Assembly: GCA_902362805.1 (NCBI GenBank)
Contig: CABIXY010000004.1
Coordinates: forward strand, 124,001 to 188,000
DNA: 64,000 nt
DNA from: Eubacteriaceae bacterium
GTDB lineage: Bacteria > Bacillota > Clostridia > Peptostreptococcales > Anaerovoracaceae
Direction: 5' to 3'
This document shows positions 29,231 through 36,633 of this stretch, piece after piece. The translations under genes were made by a program, and so were the position numbers. Numbering within the stretch: position 1 is the stretch's first letter; each line of letters begins with the position of its first letter. Below the pieces are notes generated by a model. The model saw only the letters and a program-made list of their open reading frames with translations, ran no database searches and was not told the origin of the DNA.

Positions 29231-30028
29231 TTAACCGGTAATCAGGTTCTGTACCTGTACAAGTTTTTCTGTCCCTTCTTCTTTTCTCTTATCTTCTCCA
29301 CCACAATAGATGGGAACACACATTTCAAGTATTCTACTGTAAATACGCTGATGGGCAGTATCCAAATCTGTGGATTTCATTTCATTCAGTCCCAGATTCG
29401 TTGTTACGATCAGCGGAAGCATTTTACAATAGCGGCTGTCTATCACATTATAGACCTGCTCCAGGGCAAACTCGGAATTTCGTTCTATTCCCAAGTCATC
29501 AATAATCAGCAGCGGATAATCCACAAGATTTTGTATAATCTGGTTCCTATCTGCCTGATAGCTGGTCATTTCATTTAAGATTCTGGAAAAATTTGTCATC
29601 ATGACACGTTCTCCCTGTTCCAAAAGTGCATTTGCAATACAGCCTGCAAAGAAACTTTTCCCGGTTCCAACTGGTCCCATCAAAAGCAATCCTACATTTT
29701 TTCTCTTCATATCTGTCCAGTTTTCTACATACTGCCTGGCAATTAGTATCTTCTGGTTGCTTCCGTTGTCATTTTCAAATTTCCATTCCCAGAATCTTCT
29801 TTCCCGAAGTCCGACGGATTTTCTCTGATAAAGCTGCCGCTGTGCTTCTTCCCACTGCATCTTCTCATCTAGTTCCTGCCTGGCTTTTACCTCGCATTCG
29901 CACAAACAGGACACTACATGCTCAAATCCCATCAGACTGACTTTCATCTGTTTTCTTTTTCCACAGGTGCCACAATGAAGACATCCCTCTTCGTCCAGAT
30001 AATCTGCCGTTACTTTATTTTCCATCAC
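29231..30028 (-). CDS. DnaC/IstB-like ATP-binding helicase loader
   Basis: A 265-residue AAA+ protein. The N-terminus has paired cysteines (LHCGTCGKRK and SCLCECE), probably a zinc site. Walker A is GPVGTGKSF near 118 and Walker B is LLIIDDLG near 177, followed by a sensor region TTNLGLNEM. DnaC-like loaders deliver the replicative helicase to an origin. Placed just after repA, with a 4-bp overlap, it probably loads helicase for replication of the excised element. Confidence 0.88.
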   Translation of the reverse strand: MMENKVTADYLDEEGCLHCGTCGKRKQMKVSLMGFEHVVSCLCECEVKARQELDEKMQWEEAQRQLYQRKSVGLRERRFWEWKFENDNGSNQKILIARQYVENWTDMKRKNVGLLLMGPVGTGKSFFAGCIANALLEQGERVMMTNFSRILNEMTSYQADRNQIIQNLVDYPLLIIDDLGIERNSEFALEQVYNVIDSRYCKMLPLIVTTNLGLNEMKSTDLDTAHQRIYSRILEMCVPIYCGGEDKRKEEGTEKLVQVQNLITG

Positions 30029-30843
30029 AGGCTTTCTCCTTCCTGAAATTCATATTTATCCATTCCTGTCCTGGTTCCATCCCTTTCTGCCCAAAGACAG
30101 ATTGTTGCAAAATGGTTCTGATACTCTTTTCCACTGGATTTCATATAAACAGAAAGATGATCAATCCGTTTCTGGTAATCCCATGGAAATAGCGTCATCA
30201 GCTCCTGCAGTTCAGCTTCCGACAGAACAACATTTTTAAATCTACCATACTGACTGAATTTTTCTTCCAAAGTGGGAGTATTGCCCTTACTCTTATCAGT
30301 ATGATTCTTTTCAGTCTTATTTATCTTAGTATTACTTCCATCCAGATTCTTGCAGTCCGGACTTCTATTTTTTTGCGTTCCGGACTTCCAGTTTCTTGCA
30401 ATCCGGATTTCCAATTCCTTGCAGTCCGGATTTCCAGTTTCTGGCGTTCCAGAAGCAAAGTATCTTACGGGCTTTCCTCTAATCCGTTTCACAAAATTTT
30501 TCACGTATATGACAGAGGGACGATTATTCCCCTGCCGATACCGTTCAATCAATCCAATCCCATGCACACTGTCAAGCTCATAAAGAAGCTTTGTCACTGT
30601 CGTATGCGACATTCGCAATAGTTCCTGCAATTCTGCGATCGTGTAAATGATATAGACATAACCATCACTATCAATCCATCCATTTTTCTTGGATAGGCTG
30701 ATTCGATCAAGCAGAATTCCGTAAAGGAGCTTTGCGTCTGTGGACAGGCTTGCAAACTCTTTTTCTGTGAACAGAGCTTTTGGTATCCGAAAAAAAGAAA
30801 ACTGGTCAGATTCTTCTGCTCTGAAATATTCAAAATCTGCCAT
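30025..30843 (-). CDS. RepA_N-type replication initiator
   Basis: A 272-residue initiator. Residues about 10-110 form the RepA N-terminal winged-helix domain (FFRIPKALF, STDAKLLYGILLDR, GWIDSDGYVYIIY). A middle Asn/Lys-rich linker is encoded by 23-bp DNA repeats. The C-terminal 70 residues form a second small domain (LQELMTLFPWDYQKRIDHL). RepA_N plasmids carry their origin inside the rep gene, which fits the repeats seen here. It is likely used for rolling maintenance or theta replication of the excised circle. Overlaps the loader gene by 4 bp. Confidence 0.85.
   Translation of the reverse strand: MADFEYFRAEESDQFSFFRIPKALFTEKEFASLSTDAKLLYGILLDRISLSKKNGWIDSDGYVYIIYTIAELQELLRMSHTTVTKLLYELDSVHGIGLIERYRQGNNRPSVIYVKNFVKRIRGKPVRYFASGTPETGNPDCKELEIRIARNWKSGTQKNRSPDCKNLDGSNTKINKTEKNHTDKSKGNTPTLEEKFSQYGRFKNVVLSEAELQELMTLFPWDYQKRIDHLSVYMKSSGKEYQNHFATICLWAERDGTRTGMDKYEFQEGESL
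30342..30455. repeat. Five 23-bp direct repeats inside repA, probable iterons
   Basis: The core GCAGTCCGG and variants (GCGTTCCGG, GCAATCCGG) begin at 30352, 30375, 30398, 30421 and 30444, exactly 23 bp apart. The fifth copy is less perfect (GCGTTCCAG). Each unit holds the palindrome TCCGGA or near it. The period is not a multiple of three, so the repeat is kept at DNA level and not as protein repeats. This fits initiator-binding iterons of an origin within repA. Confidence 0.75.
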
Positions 30844-30852
30844 AATATTTTC

Positions 30853-31731
30853 CTACTCTTCTACATCGAAATCACAATTTGCTGCACTGCCTGTACCATG
30901 GCACATCTCATCAAATACAAAATTGAATGATTGAATCATTTCGTCCAAATAATAATTTCTGGCCTTCTTGTTACAAGCATACATATCACCAATAAAGCCT
31001 TCATCATTCCCCATCGCATGAACAAGGGTTTCCAGGACCTTCATAAACTTCTTTTTTGAACAGCTTTCATACTGTCTGTTCACATATTTCTGGATATCTA
31101 ACACACGAGCAGGATTATTTTCATTTTCCTCCAGAATTCCAAACGCAAGATCCATGCCAAACTCATATCCATCAGCCTGAATTTGATCAATATCCATCTC
31201 TCCAAGCTCATCCTGATATCCTCGCTTTTCCATTGCAGTTAAAGACGTTTCATATTGATCAATATATCCCATATCCGCAATAGTTTCAAAAATATCTCTG
31301 GATGCTTTCACCATCTTATCCATAATAATTTCTCTTTCAGCCAGCGGCATATTTGCCATGATAGTATCTAATGTCATCATTGATTCTTCCTCCATCTCAT
31401 TTTCATAAATATCATTGATATAAAAGTGGTTCGCCTTTCCATTGTTTGGAATGATACGCACCAGATTACCAACCTGAACCAGTTCCTGTACTGCCTGATC
31501 TACGCCATATCTAGTCGTATTCAGGTCTTTCTTCATTTCACTTTTGGGATAGATAACATACAGATCTCCGTTATGATCTACCCAACCATTCTGCACCGCA
31601 AATTTCAAACGATCCAGAAATAAGCTGTATAAAATCTTTGCTGTATTTGACAGATTTTTGTATTTTGCCATCTGAAACAGCACCTTCGGCACCTGCAGAC
31701 ACTCTACCGGCATATACTCCATCTTACTCAT
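30853..31731 (-). CDS. Second RepA_N-like protein
   Basis: A 292-residue protein whose first 115 residues match the RepA N-domain of the next gene: VPKVLFQMAKYKNLSNTAK and GWVDHNGDLYVIYPKSEM align with the corresponding parts. The C-terminal part is different, acidic and helical, with no recognised domain. It may be a regulator or a second initiator that arose by duplication. It starts inside the end of the upstream 130-residue gene (8-bp overlap) and ends 9 bp before repA. Confidence 0.75.
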   Translation of the reverse strand: MSKMEYMPVECLQVPKVLFQMAKYKNLSNTAKILYSLFLDRLKFAVQNGWVDHNGDLYVIYPKSEMKKDLNTTRYGVDQAVQELVQVGNLVRIIPNNGKANHFYINDIYENEMEEESMMTLDTIMANMPLAEREIIMDKMVKASRDIFETIADMGYIDQYETSLTAMEKRGYQDELGEMDIDQIQADGYEFGMDLAFGILEENENNPARVLDIQKYVNRQYESCSKKKFMKVLETLVHAMGNDEGFIGDMYACNKKARNYYLDEMIQSFNFVFDEMCHGTGSAANCDFDVEE

Positions 31732-32116
31732 TCATTGTTTCCTCCTTCTGTTTGTACAGCACTTCGGCTGAATTAATATTAATTTCCAGCATCCCTACAA
31801 ATACCTGATAGTACAGCAGGCATATCTGTTCATCCTCTCTTGCCAGATACAATCCTTCCAGTTCATTGGACGGATGTTTCATTCCGTATACTGCCTGACA
31901 GATATCATGGATTTTCTCACATTCCACACTTCTAAGATGCAGCTCCAAGGTGTGGTTAAATCTCTGCCAGTCCTCCAGTTTCTGATTTACTGACATCATG
32001 CACCGGAACAGTTCCGCTGCTTCACATGCTGCTGACAGCACTACATTTTTGTTATTGATACTTCCATCGGCATTCTTCATATGCCCTACCATATACGCCT
32101 GATCTACTGAAACCAT
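31724..32116 (-). CDS. Hypothetical element protein (130 aa)
   Basis: An unrecognised 130-residue soluble, mostly helical protein with four cysteines and an acidic C-terminus (KQKEETMNE). It sits between ssb and the RepA-like genes, 13 bp after ssb, and overlaps the next gene by 8 bp, so it is part of the replication operon. A ribosome site AGGAGGATAAAAG precedes the ATG. Confidence 0.7.
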   Translation of the reverse strand: MVSVDQAYMVGHMKNADGSINNKNVVLSAACEAAELFRCMMSVNQKLEDWQRFNHTLELHLRSVECEKIHDICQAVYGMKHPSNELEGLYLAREDEQICLLYYQVFVGMLEININSAEVLYKQKEETMNE

Positions 32117-32129
32117 CTTTTATCCTCCT

Positions 32130-32528
32130 CTATCTAAACGGCATTTCTTCTTCCATGCCCTCTGGGATCTCTAAGAACCCTTCCGCATCTTCTGGAAACG
32201 GTGGTCTGTCAACCATTTTTGCACCTGCGAATTCAATCCGGTTTGCATACACTTCGGTGGTATAAATCTTTTTCCCGGTATCCTTATCTTCATAATTACC
32301 TGTGACAATCTCGCCTTCCACCATGACCTTCGTGCCCTGCATCAGATAATCTCTGACAAATTCTGCTTTCTTTGCAAAAGCCTTTACCGGAATGAAACTG
32401 ACTTCATCGGAATAATTTCTTCTGACTGCCAGAACAAACTTGGCAATCTTATGAAGTCCTTTTTCATTCTCCACTTCGTTGTATCCGGGATTTCTTACCA
32501 ATCGCCCGGAAATAACTGTTGTATTCAT
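32130..32528 (-). CDS. ssb: Single-stranded DNA-binding protein
   Basis: A 132-residue SSB with an OB fold (N-terminal MNTTVISGRLVRNPGYNEV, then FIPVKAFAKKAEFV and GTKVMVEGEIVTGNY) and an acidic tail ending EEEMPFR instead of the usual DDDIPF end. It coats single-stranded DNA during transfer and replication of the element. The tail keeps the acidic-Pro-Phe pattern for partner proteins, with one extra Arg after it. It follows the cysteine-rich gene by 13 bp. Confidence 0.92.
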   Translation of the reverse strand: MNTTVISGRLVRNPGYNEVENEKGLHKIAKFVLAVRRNYSDEVSFIPVKAFAKKAEFVRDYLMQGTKVMVEGEIVTGNYEDKDTGKKIYTTEVYANRIEFAGAKMVDRPPFPEDAEGFLEIPEGMEEEMPFR

Positions 32529-32541
32529 TGGCTTAACCCTC

Positions 32542-32940
32542 CTATGCTTTCATTGATTTGTAACAGATGCCGATACATGGTCCACATTTTCCATAGGCAC
32601 ATCCGTAACATTCATCTTTTTCCAACTCTTCTTGCTTCATTTCATCGGCAAACATTCCTAACAGTGTTGTATAAATCTTTTTCATTGCAAGGAACTTTTC
32701 TTCTGCTTTTTCCATCTTCTCTTTGTAAAATGGGATCAGTTCACGAAGAACTGGATGGAAACGTTCATTTTCATCATCCCAGGCACAGGTTTTCATCATA
32801 CAACGTGGCTGTTTCTCATAATTGCCCAGATAATACGGGCAGAACGTACAGCCTCTTTCTTTAACAATTTCCACCGGAATTACTGGCATCTGACTTTTGA
32901 TTTCCTTTGTTACATGCTTACTTTCAATTCGCTCTCTCAT
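32542..32940 (-). CDS. Cysteine-rich hypothetical protein
   Basis: A 132-residue protein with two cysteine clusters: CTFCPYYLG...CMMKTC near residues 31-49, and CYGCAYGKCGPCIGICY at the C-terminus. They suggest bound zinc or an iron-sulfur cluster. The middle is a Lys/Glu helix. No family is recognised. The start at 32940 is chosen because GGAGG lies 10 bases upstream; a longer frame to 33009 lacks a ribosome site. It is the first gene after a strong terminator and opens the replication block. Confidence 0.65.
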   Translation of the reverse strand: MRERIESKHVTKEIKSQMPVIPVEIVKERGCTFCPYYLGNYEKQPRCMMKTCAWDDENERFHPVLRELIPFYKEKMEKAEEKFLAMKKIYTTLLGMFADEMKQEELEKDECYGCAYGKCGPCIGICYKSMKA

Positions 32941-33012
32941 CTTAAAAATCCTCCAAGAATATATATTTGCAAAAGGGACTTCCCCTGAATTGCCTGGTTT
33001 TAAGCACAAAAA

Positions 33013-33057
33013 AAAGAGGCAGACTTACGATTTTTGTTTTCGCAAGCCTGCCTCTTA
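33013..33057 (-). terminator. Strong intrinsic terminator of the par operon
   Basis: On the minus strand AAGAGGCAGGCTTGCG pairs with CGTAAGTCTGCCTCTT (33014-33056) around an 11-base A-rich loop, followed by TTTTTTTTG. It separates the partition and replication transcription units. Confidence 0.9.
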
Positions 33058-33070
33058 TCAATCTAATATT

Positions 33071-33382
33071 CTATTTTCCAATGACATACCGTATAAACAC
33101 GTATATCGCTCTAATCACATACACTGGAATCATGATACTTCCAATCAATGCTCCAATGATGACACTTAATGCAGCCATCCCAAGTGTTGCTGTGGTATCC
33201 ATTCCTCTCGGAATCAAAATCAACCGCATTTTATGTATTCCAAATGGAAGTCCGGCAATAAATACCCACCAGAACCAATCCGTCTGTCCACTGACCTTCA
33301 TAATTGTTTTTGTCATCCAAAACCAGAATACCATAAATGCCAGTGGCAGAATCGATTTTTTAATTACATCTTCAATCGTCAT
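33071..33382 (-). CDS. DUF6050-like membrane protein
   Basis: A 103-residue protein with about three transmembrane helices, starting MTIEDVIKKSILPLAFMVF. It resembles DUF6050 proteins of clostridial elements, function unknown. The ATG at 33382 has GAGGGAG upstream; a longer frame to 33526 lies over the neighbouring 55-codon gene and is not used. Its first 11 bp overlap that gene. A terminator follows directly. Confidence 0.65.
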   Translation of the reverse strand: MTIEDVIKKSILPLAFMVFWFWMTKTIMKVSGQTDWFWWVFIAGLPFGIHKMRLILIPRGMDTTATLGMAALSVIIGALIGSIMIPVYVIRAIYVFIRYVIGK

Positions 33383-33539
33383 CTTTTTTCTCCCTCTGTC
33401 TGATTCCTTCCGCCACCTCCCGATTAAGGTTTGCCAGTATTTCTCTAACCACAGGAGAATCCAATCGAAAGGTTTCCAGATCTTTCTCCGTAAGCTCCCT
33501 TCCGTTCGCATCATATCTTCGTACAATTTTTAAAGCCAT
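33372..33539 (-). CDS. Small conserved-looking hypothetical protein (55 aa)
   Basis: The frame starts at 33539 with MALKIVRRYDANGRELTEKD and ends KKDDD at 33372. It has a ribosome site GGAAGGAAGTG and overlaps the next gene by 11 bp. The protein is charged, helical and soluble. No family is recognised. Tight packing between parB-side genes supports it being real. Confidence 0.65.
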   Translation of the reverse strand: MALKIVRRYDANGRELTEKDLETFRLDSPVVREILANLNREVAEGIRQREKKDDD

Positions 33540-33543
33540 ACTT

Positions 33544-33678
33544 TCACTTCCTTCCTGCTGATAATCCTAATGTTTTCAACAAATGTTTAAACTTCTCTCT
33601 TTTTATCCGTTTAACACGTATCTTTTCTATCTTTTTCAGATAGACTTGTATTCTACTTGCCATATCTTCATTGCTCAT
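33544..33678 (-). CDS. Small basic hypothetical protein (44 aa)
   Basis: An ATG at 33678 overlaps the parB stop codon (ATGA), preceded by AGAGGGTAAAG. The 44-residue product is very rich in Lys, Arg and Ile (VYLKKIEKIRVKRIKREKF), likely one DNA- or RNA-binding helix. Its TGA lies just before the ribosome site of the 55-codon gene. Function unknown. Confidence 0.6.
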   Translation of the reverse strand: MSNEDMASRIQVYLKKIEKIRVKRIKREKFKHLLKTLGLSAGRK

Positions 33679-34580
33679 TCTTTACCCTCTCTTTCTGCCC
33701 ACGATGCCAGAAGCATAAATATAATTTCTTCCATCTGAGTCTTTGTATATGTATCTGGAAAATATTGTTTCAATTTCTTCGCCGTAATCTGCACCTGAAC
33801 TTTTTCAGTACTTTCATTCATGCAAATCTGGTCAATTTCTGAATACGTCAACATCCGCTCTTTTGAAATCTGCTTCAATTCCTTTGCCTGCTTCATGGAA
33901 GGTACCATATTGTGATTATGCATATACTGAAGTAATATCTGCTGCTCTTCAGTTCTCAAATAAGAAACTTCAACAGCTGTATTAAAGGGAAGCTTCTTCT
34001 CGTCTGCCAATTCTAAAAACTCTGCGATCAACTCTGTCAGATGAATATATCGAAGAATTTGTCTGGAACTATCTCCTGTATTCTGACTGACTTCTTCCGC
34101 CGCCAACTTCTTGCCAACTTGGCAAGAAGTTAAATCAGACCGTTTCCCCTGACGCTTTAACGCCTCATATTTCATTTTATAAGCGAATGCCTTTTCGCTG
34201 ATCAGTAGTTCTTCTCGCTGAATGTTGGAATCTACCATGATCACCGTCGCTTCATCATCTGTAAGATCTTTGATGATAACCGGCATTTTCTCTAATCCTG
34301 CAAGTTCACATGCTCGTTTTCGCCGATGACCAGCTACAATCTCATAACCACCGGACTCTCTCAACCGCACAATACCGGGAACCAACACGCCATACTGTGT
34401 AATGCTATCTGATAATTCTTCCATTTTCTTATCATCTTTTACTTGAAATGGGTGATTCGGAAATGGATGAAGGCTTCCTATTGCTATCTCACTAATTTCA
34501 TTGGTCGTCTCTTCATTTGTTCCAAACAACGCATCAAGTGGCTGTAAGGAAATGGGAGTTACTCTTTTTTTAGATGGCAT
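33675..34580 (-). CDS. parB: ParB/Spo0J-type partition protein
   Basis: A 301-residue ParB. The N-terminal CTP-binding domain includes IAIGSLHPFPNHPFQ and the box II motif GHRRKRACELAG. A helix-turn-helix region follows near 150-190 (SQNTGDSSRQILRYIHL), and a C-terminal dimer region. It binds parS and spreads to segregate or stabilise the element's circular form with ParA. It overlaps parA by 11 bp. No clear parS was identified by eye. Confidence 0.9.
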   Translation of the reverse strand: MPSKKRVTPISLQPLDALFGTNEETTNEISEIAIGSLHPFPNHPFQVKDDKKMEELSDSITQYGVLVPGIVRLRESGGYEIVAGHRRKRACELAGLEKMPVIIKDLTDDEATVIMVDSNIQREELLISEKAFAYKMKYEALKRQGKRSDLTSCQVGKKLAAEEVSQNTGDSSRQILRYIHLTELIAEFLELADEKKLPFNTAVEVSYLRTEEQQILLQYMHNHNMVPSMKQAKELKQISKERMLTYSEIDQICMNESTEKVQVQITAKKLKQYFPDTYTKTQMEEIIFMLLASWAEREGKE

Positions 34581-35355
34581 CTTTCAGCACCTCCTCCGTC
34601 ACTCTTCGATAGGCTTCTGTAGCTTTGCCTTTAGGATCATAAGAGAAAATACTCTGTCCTTCTCTGACTGCTTCCTTCATTCTTACAGAAAATGGAATAT
34701 AATTATCAAAAATATGAATTTGACTTCCATATACATTTCTAAGAAGTTCCATATTATTTCTGGCATCATTTGTATGAGCATCGACCATCGTGAACAGAAT
34801 CCCACCGACCTGCAGCTTCGGATTAATCTGCTTACGAACCTTACCGATCGTTTTTAACAACTGCTGCAATCCTTTGATTGGCAGGTAGGACGCTTCAACT
34901 GGAATGAGGACTTCATCTGATGCAGCCAGCGCATTGATCGTAATCATTCCCAATGATGGCATACAATCAATGATGACTGCATCATATTGATCCTTGATAC
35001 CATACAAAATCTGTTTCAATACATATTCCCTGCTCATTGCATTTACCAACTGTACTTCCGTACCTGCCAGTCCAATATTAGAACAGATAATGTCTATTCC
35101 CTCTGCCTGATGTCTGATATAACAGTCTGAAGGAATATCTTCATCTTTCATTACTGCATCCATAAGAGTTGTAAGTGTTTCATTACTGTCATCACAATCA
35201 CGATATCCAAATCCTGCGGATACATCAGACTGTGGATCTGCATCTACGATTAACACTTTCATATTCTTTTGTGCCAATCCTACTGCTAAATTAGCTGTAC
35301 ATGCGGATTTTCCCGTTCCCCCTTTTTGGTTTACAATAGAAATAATTCTAGTCAT
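34570..35355 (-). CDS. parA: ParA-type partition ATPase
   Basis: A 261-residue ParA/Soj ATPase starting MTRIISIVNQKGGTGKSA, with the deviant Walker A KGGTGKS, DADPQSD and VIIDCMPSLGMI. It works with ParB to position or stabilise the element. The ATG at 35355 is chosen because GAAAGGTGAT lies just upstream; an in-frame TTG at 35373 would overlap that site. It is the first gene of the element at this end, as in many Tn1549/CTn-type elements. Confidence 0.92.
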   Translation of the reverse strand: MTRIISIVNQKGGTGKSACTANLAVGLAQKNMKVLIVDADPQSDVSAGFGYRDCDDSNETLTTLMDAVMKDEDIPSDCYIRHQAEGIDIICSNIGLAGTEVQLVNAMSREYVLKQILYGIKDQYDAVIIDCMPSLGMITINALAASDEVLIPVEASYLPIKGLQQLLKTIGKVRKQINPKLQVGGILFTMVDAHTNDARNNMELLRNVYGSQIHIFDNYIPFSVRMKEAVREGQSIFSYDPKGKATEAYRRVTEEVLKDAI

Positions 35356-35384
35356 TTTTTCATCACCTTTCAATCAATAAAAAT

Positions 35385-35432
35385 GACCGAATCAGCTAAA
35401 CAGATTTTCATCCATCACGAGCTAATTCGGTC
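35385..35432. promoter_or_regulatory. Inverted repeat in the parA leader
   Basis: Arms GACCGAATCAGCT (35385-35397) and AGCTAATTCGGTC (35420-35432) pair with one mismatch around a 22-base loop. On the minus strand it is followed by ATTTTTATTG, on the plus strand by CTGTTTTTC. It may be a bidirectional terminator insulating the element, an attenuator ahead of parA, or a ParB-type site. A smaller palindrome (TATCAC/GTGATA) lies at about 35457-35475. The remaining leader to 35551 holds no gene I can support. Confidence 0.5.
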
Positions 35433-35551
35433 CTGTTTTTCGCTATTAAATTGTAATATCACCACTTTCGTGATACAGTAAAAGCATCTCAGATAAAAGC
35501 GGAAATTTTCTTTCATCTGAATAAGGTTTTTATAAAAGATAGGCCTTTCCT

Positions 35552-36268
35552 TCATAAATTTGTTGATTCGTTGCAAGTTTTTTCAGGACCAAATCGACTC
35601 AACCCCTTGTATTTACTGGGTTTCCGTTGATTTAGTCTTATTTTATCATCATCATCCCCCAGCCGAATGCCGCACCAGTAGAGCATCTGAAAGGCATAGT
35701 AGGAAAGGGGCTTGTCCATCATCACCTCGGCAAATTTCTTGTACTCGTCCTTCGTCCAAAACAGCATTTCCTTACCCTGCCTTTTGCCCATGTTTCCAGC
35801 CTTTGCCGCTGAATTGGATTTGAGTTCATAGAACCGTACCGCATGGTTTAGAATGGCAGAAAGCTGATTGTGCAGGGTTTTGAGATAGGTTTCCGAATAG
35901 GGATTTCCCTTTTCATCCCGATAGCCAATCATTTCATTTTGCCACTGTATTACATCTGCTGGGCGAATGTCGTTCATCCGCTTGCCACCAAAGGAGGGGA
36001 GCAGCTTTGTTTCAATGATGTGCTTTTTTGTCAGCCATGTGTTGCGGCGCAAGCGTACCTCCATGTCCTTTGTGTAAACCTCCACAAAGCTGGCAAAGGT
36101 CATATCCAAGTTAGAGGCTTTCTGCTGCTGGAAGGTACGCTCCCATTCCAGTGCCTCACGCTTGGTCTTAAACCCTCGTTTCATTTTCTTTTCCTTTTGC
36201 CCCCTCCAATTTTCATAGTAAAAGGCGGCGTACCATGTTCCTTTTGCGTTGTCCTTGTATGCTGGCAT
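35552..36268 (-). pseudogene. Truncated tyrosine integrase of an older element
   Basis: The first 204 residues are a phage/Tn916-type tyrosine recombinase: arm-binding N-terminus (KRGFKTKREALEWERTF), SAM-like core-binding domain (FASFVEVYTKDM...LKTLHNQLSAILNHAVR) and the start of the catalytic domain up to MLYWCGIRLG, which holds the first catalytic Arg. After the next bases (GA, 35656-35655) the sequence becomes unrelated, so the His, second Arg and Tyr are missing and about 150-180 residues are lost. The last 34 codons are fortuitous. It lies 11 bp after xis. It cannot be active by itself; the other half may lie past the left edge. Confidence 0.85.
35650..35662. other. Likely right-hand boundary of the large conjugative element
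   Basis: Integrase similarity ends at GGGGGA on the minus strand and is followed by TGATGATGATAAAATAAG, which shows no integrase sequence. Large serine recombinases of Tn4451/Tn5397 type cross over at GA dinucleotides, so a junction at GA would fit such an enzyme outside the window. The boundary is inferred from the loss of homology. Confidence 0.5.
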
Positions 36269-36279
36269 TTTGTTCCTCC

Positions 36280-36468
36280 TTACTGGCTGCTGCGCAGTCC
36301 ATAAAATTTTTCCTCGTAATACTGGCGGCTTACACGCCCTGCAATGGTCATAAAGCCATTTCCTTTTAACTCCTCGTTCATCTCTCGCACCAGCTTGTAG
36401 GCATAGGGCTTAGAAACACCGAGGTCTTTTGCGATTTCCTCCGCTTTGATAAATAGCTCTTTCTTCAT
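36280..36468 (-). CDS. Excisionase-like small DNA-binding protein
   Basis: A 62-residue protein with a helix-turn-helix (KAEEIAKDLGVSKPYAYKLVREMN), in the place and size of Xis proteins next to tyrosine integrases. It would assist excision and repress or activate int. It starts behind AGGTGGATGATTGA and lies 11 bp before the broken integrase, so it is now an orphan. The family is inferred from context and the HTH. Confidence 0.7.
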   Translation of the reverse strand: MKKELFIKAEEIAKDLGVSKPYAYKLVREMNEELKGNGFMTIAGRVSRQYYEEKFYGLRSSQ

Positions 36469-36489
36469 TCAATCATCCACCTTTCTTTA

Positions 36490-36575
36490 TTCGCTTATTT
36501 GTTAATGTTGCCGTATTCCTAGTATACATTATCATATTTGTTAATGTCAAGTGTTTGTTTCGCTTTTTTGTTAAT
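36490..36575. promoter_or_regulatory. Operator repeats between xis and the repressor gene
   Basis: TTCGCTTATTTGTTAAT (36490-36506) and TTCGCTTTTTTGTTAAT (36559-36575) differ at one base. A partial copy, ATATTTGTTAATG (36534-36546), lies between them. They overlap both divergent promoters and are the likely binding sites of the HTH repressor encoded to the right. Confidence 0.65.
36521..36550 (-). promoter_or_regulatory. Promoter for xis-int
   Basis: On the minus strand TTGACA (36545-36550) and TATACT (36521-36526) are spaced 18 bp. This is a near-consensus vegetative promoter reading into the xis-like gene, and it overlaps an operator repeat. Confidence 0.75.
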
Positions 36576-36582
36576 TTTTATC

Positions 36583-36611
36583 TTGCATCTTTCGCTTTTT
36601 TGCGCTATACT
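36583..36611 (+). promoter_or_regulatory. Promoter for the HTH repressor
   Basis: TTGCAT (36583-36588) and TATACT (36606-36611) are spaced 17 bp, starting about 20 bp before the repressor ATG. It begins right after the second operator repeat, as expected for autoregulation. Confidence 0.75.
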
Positions 36612-36633
36612 ATTCTCAAAGGCGGTGGAACAG

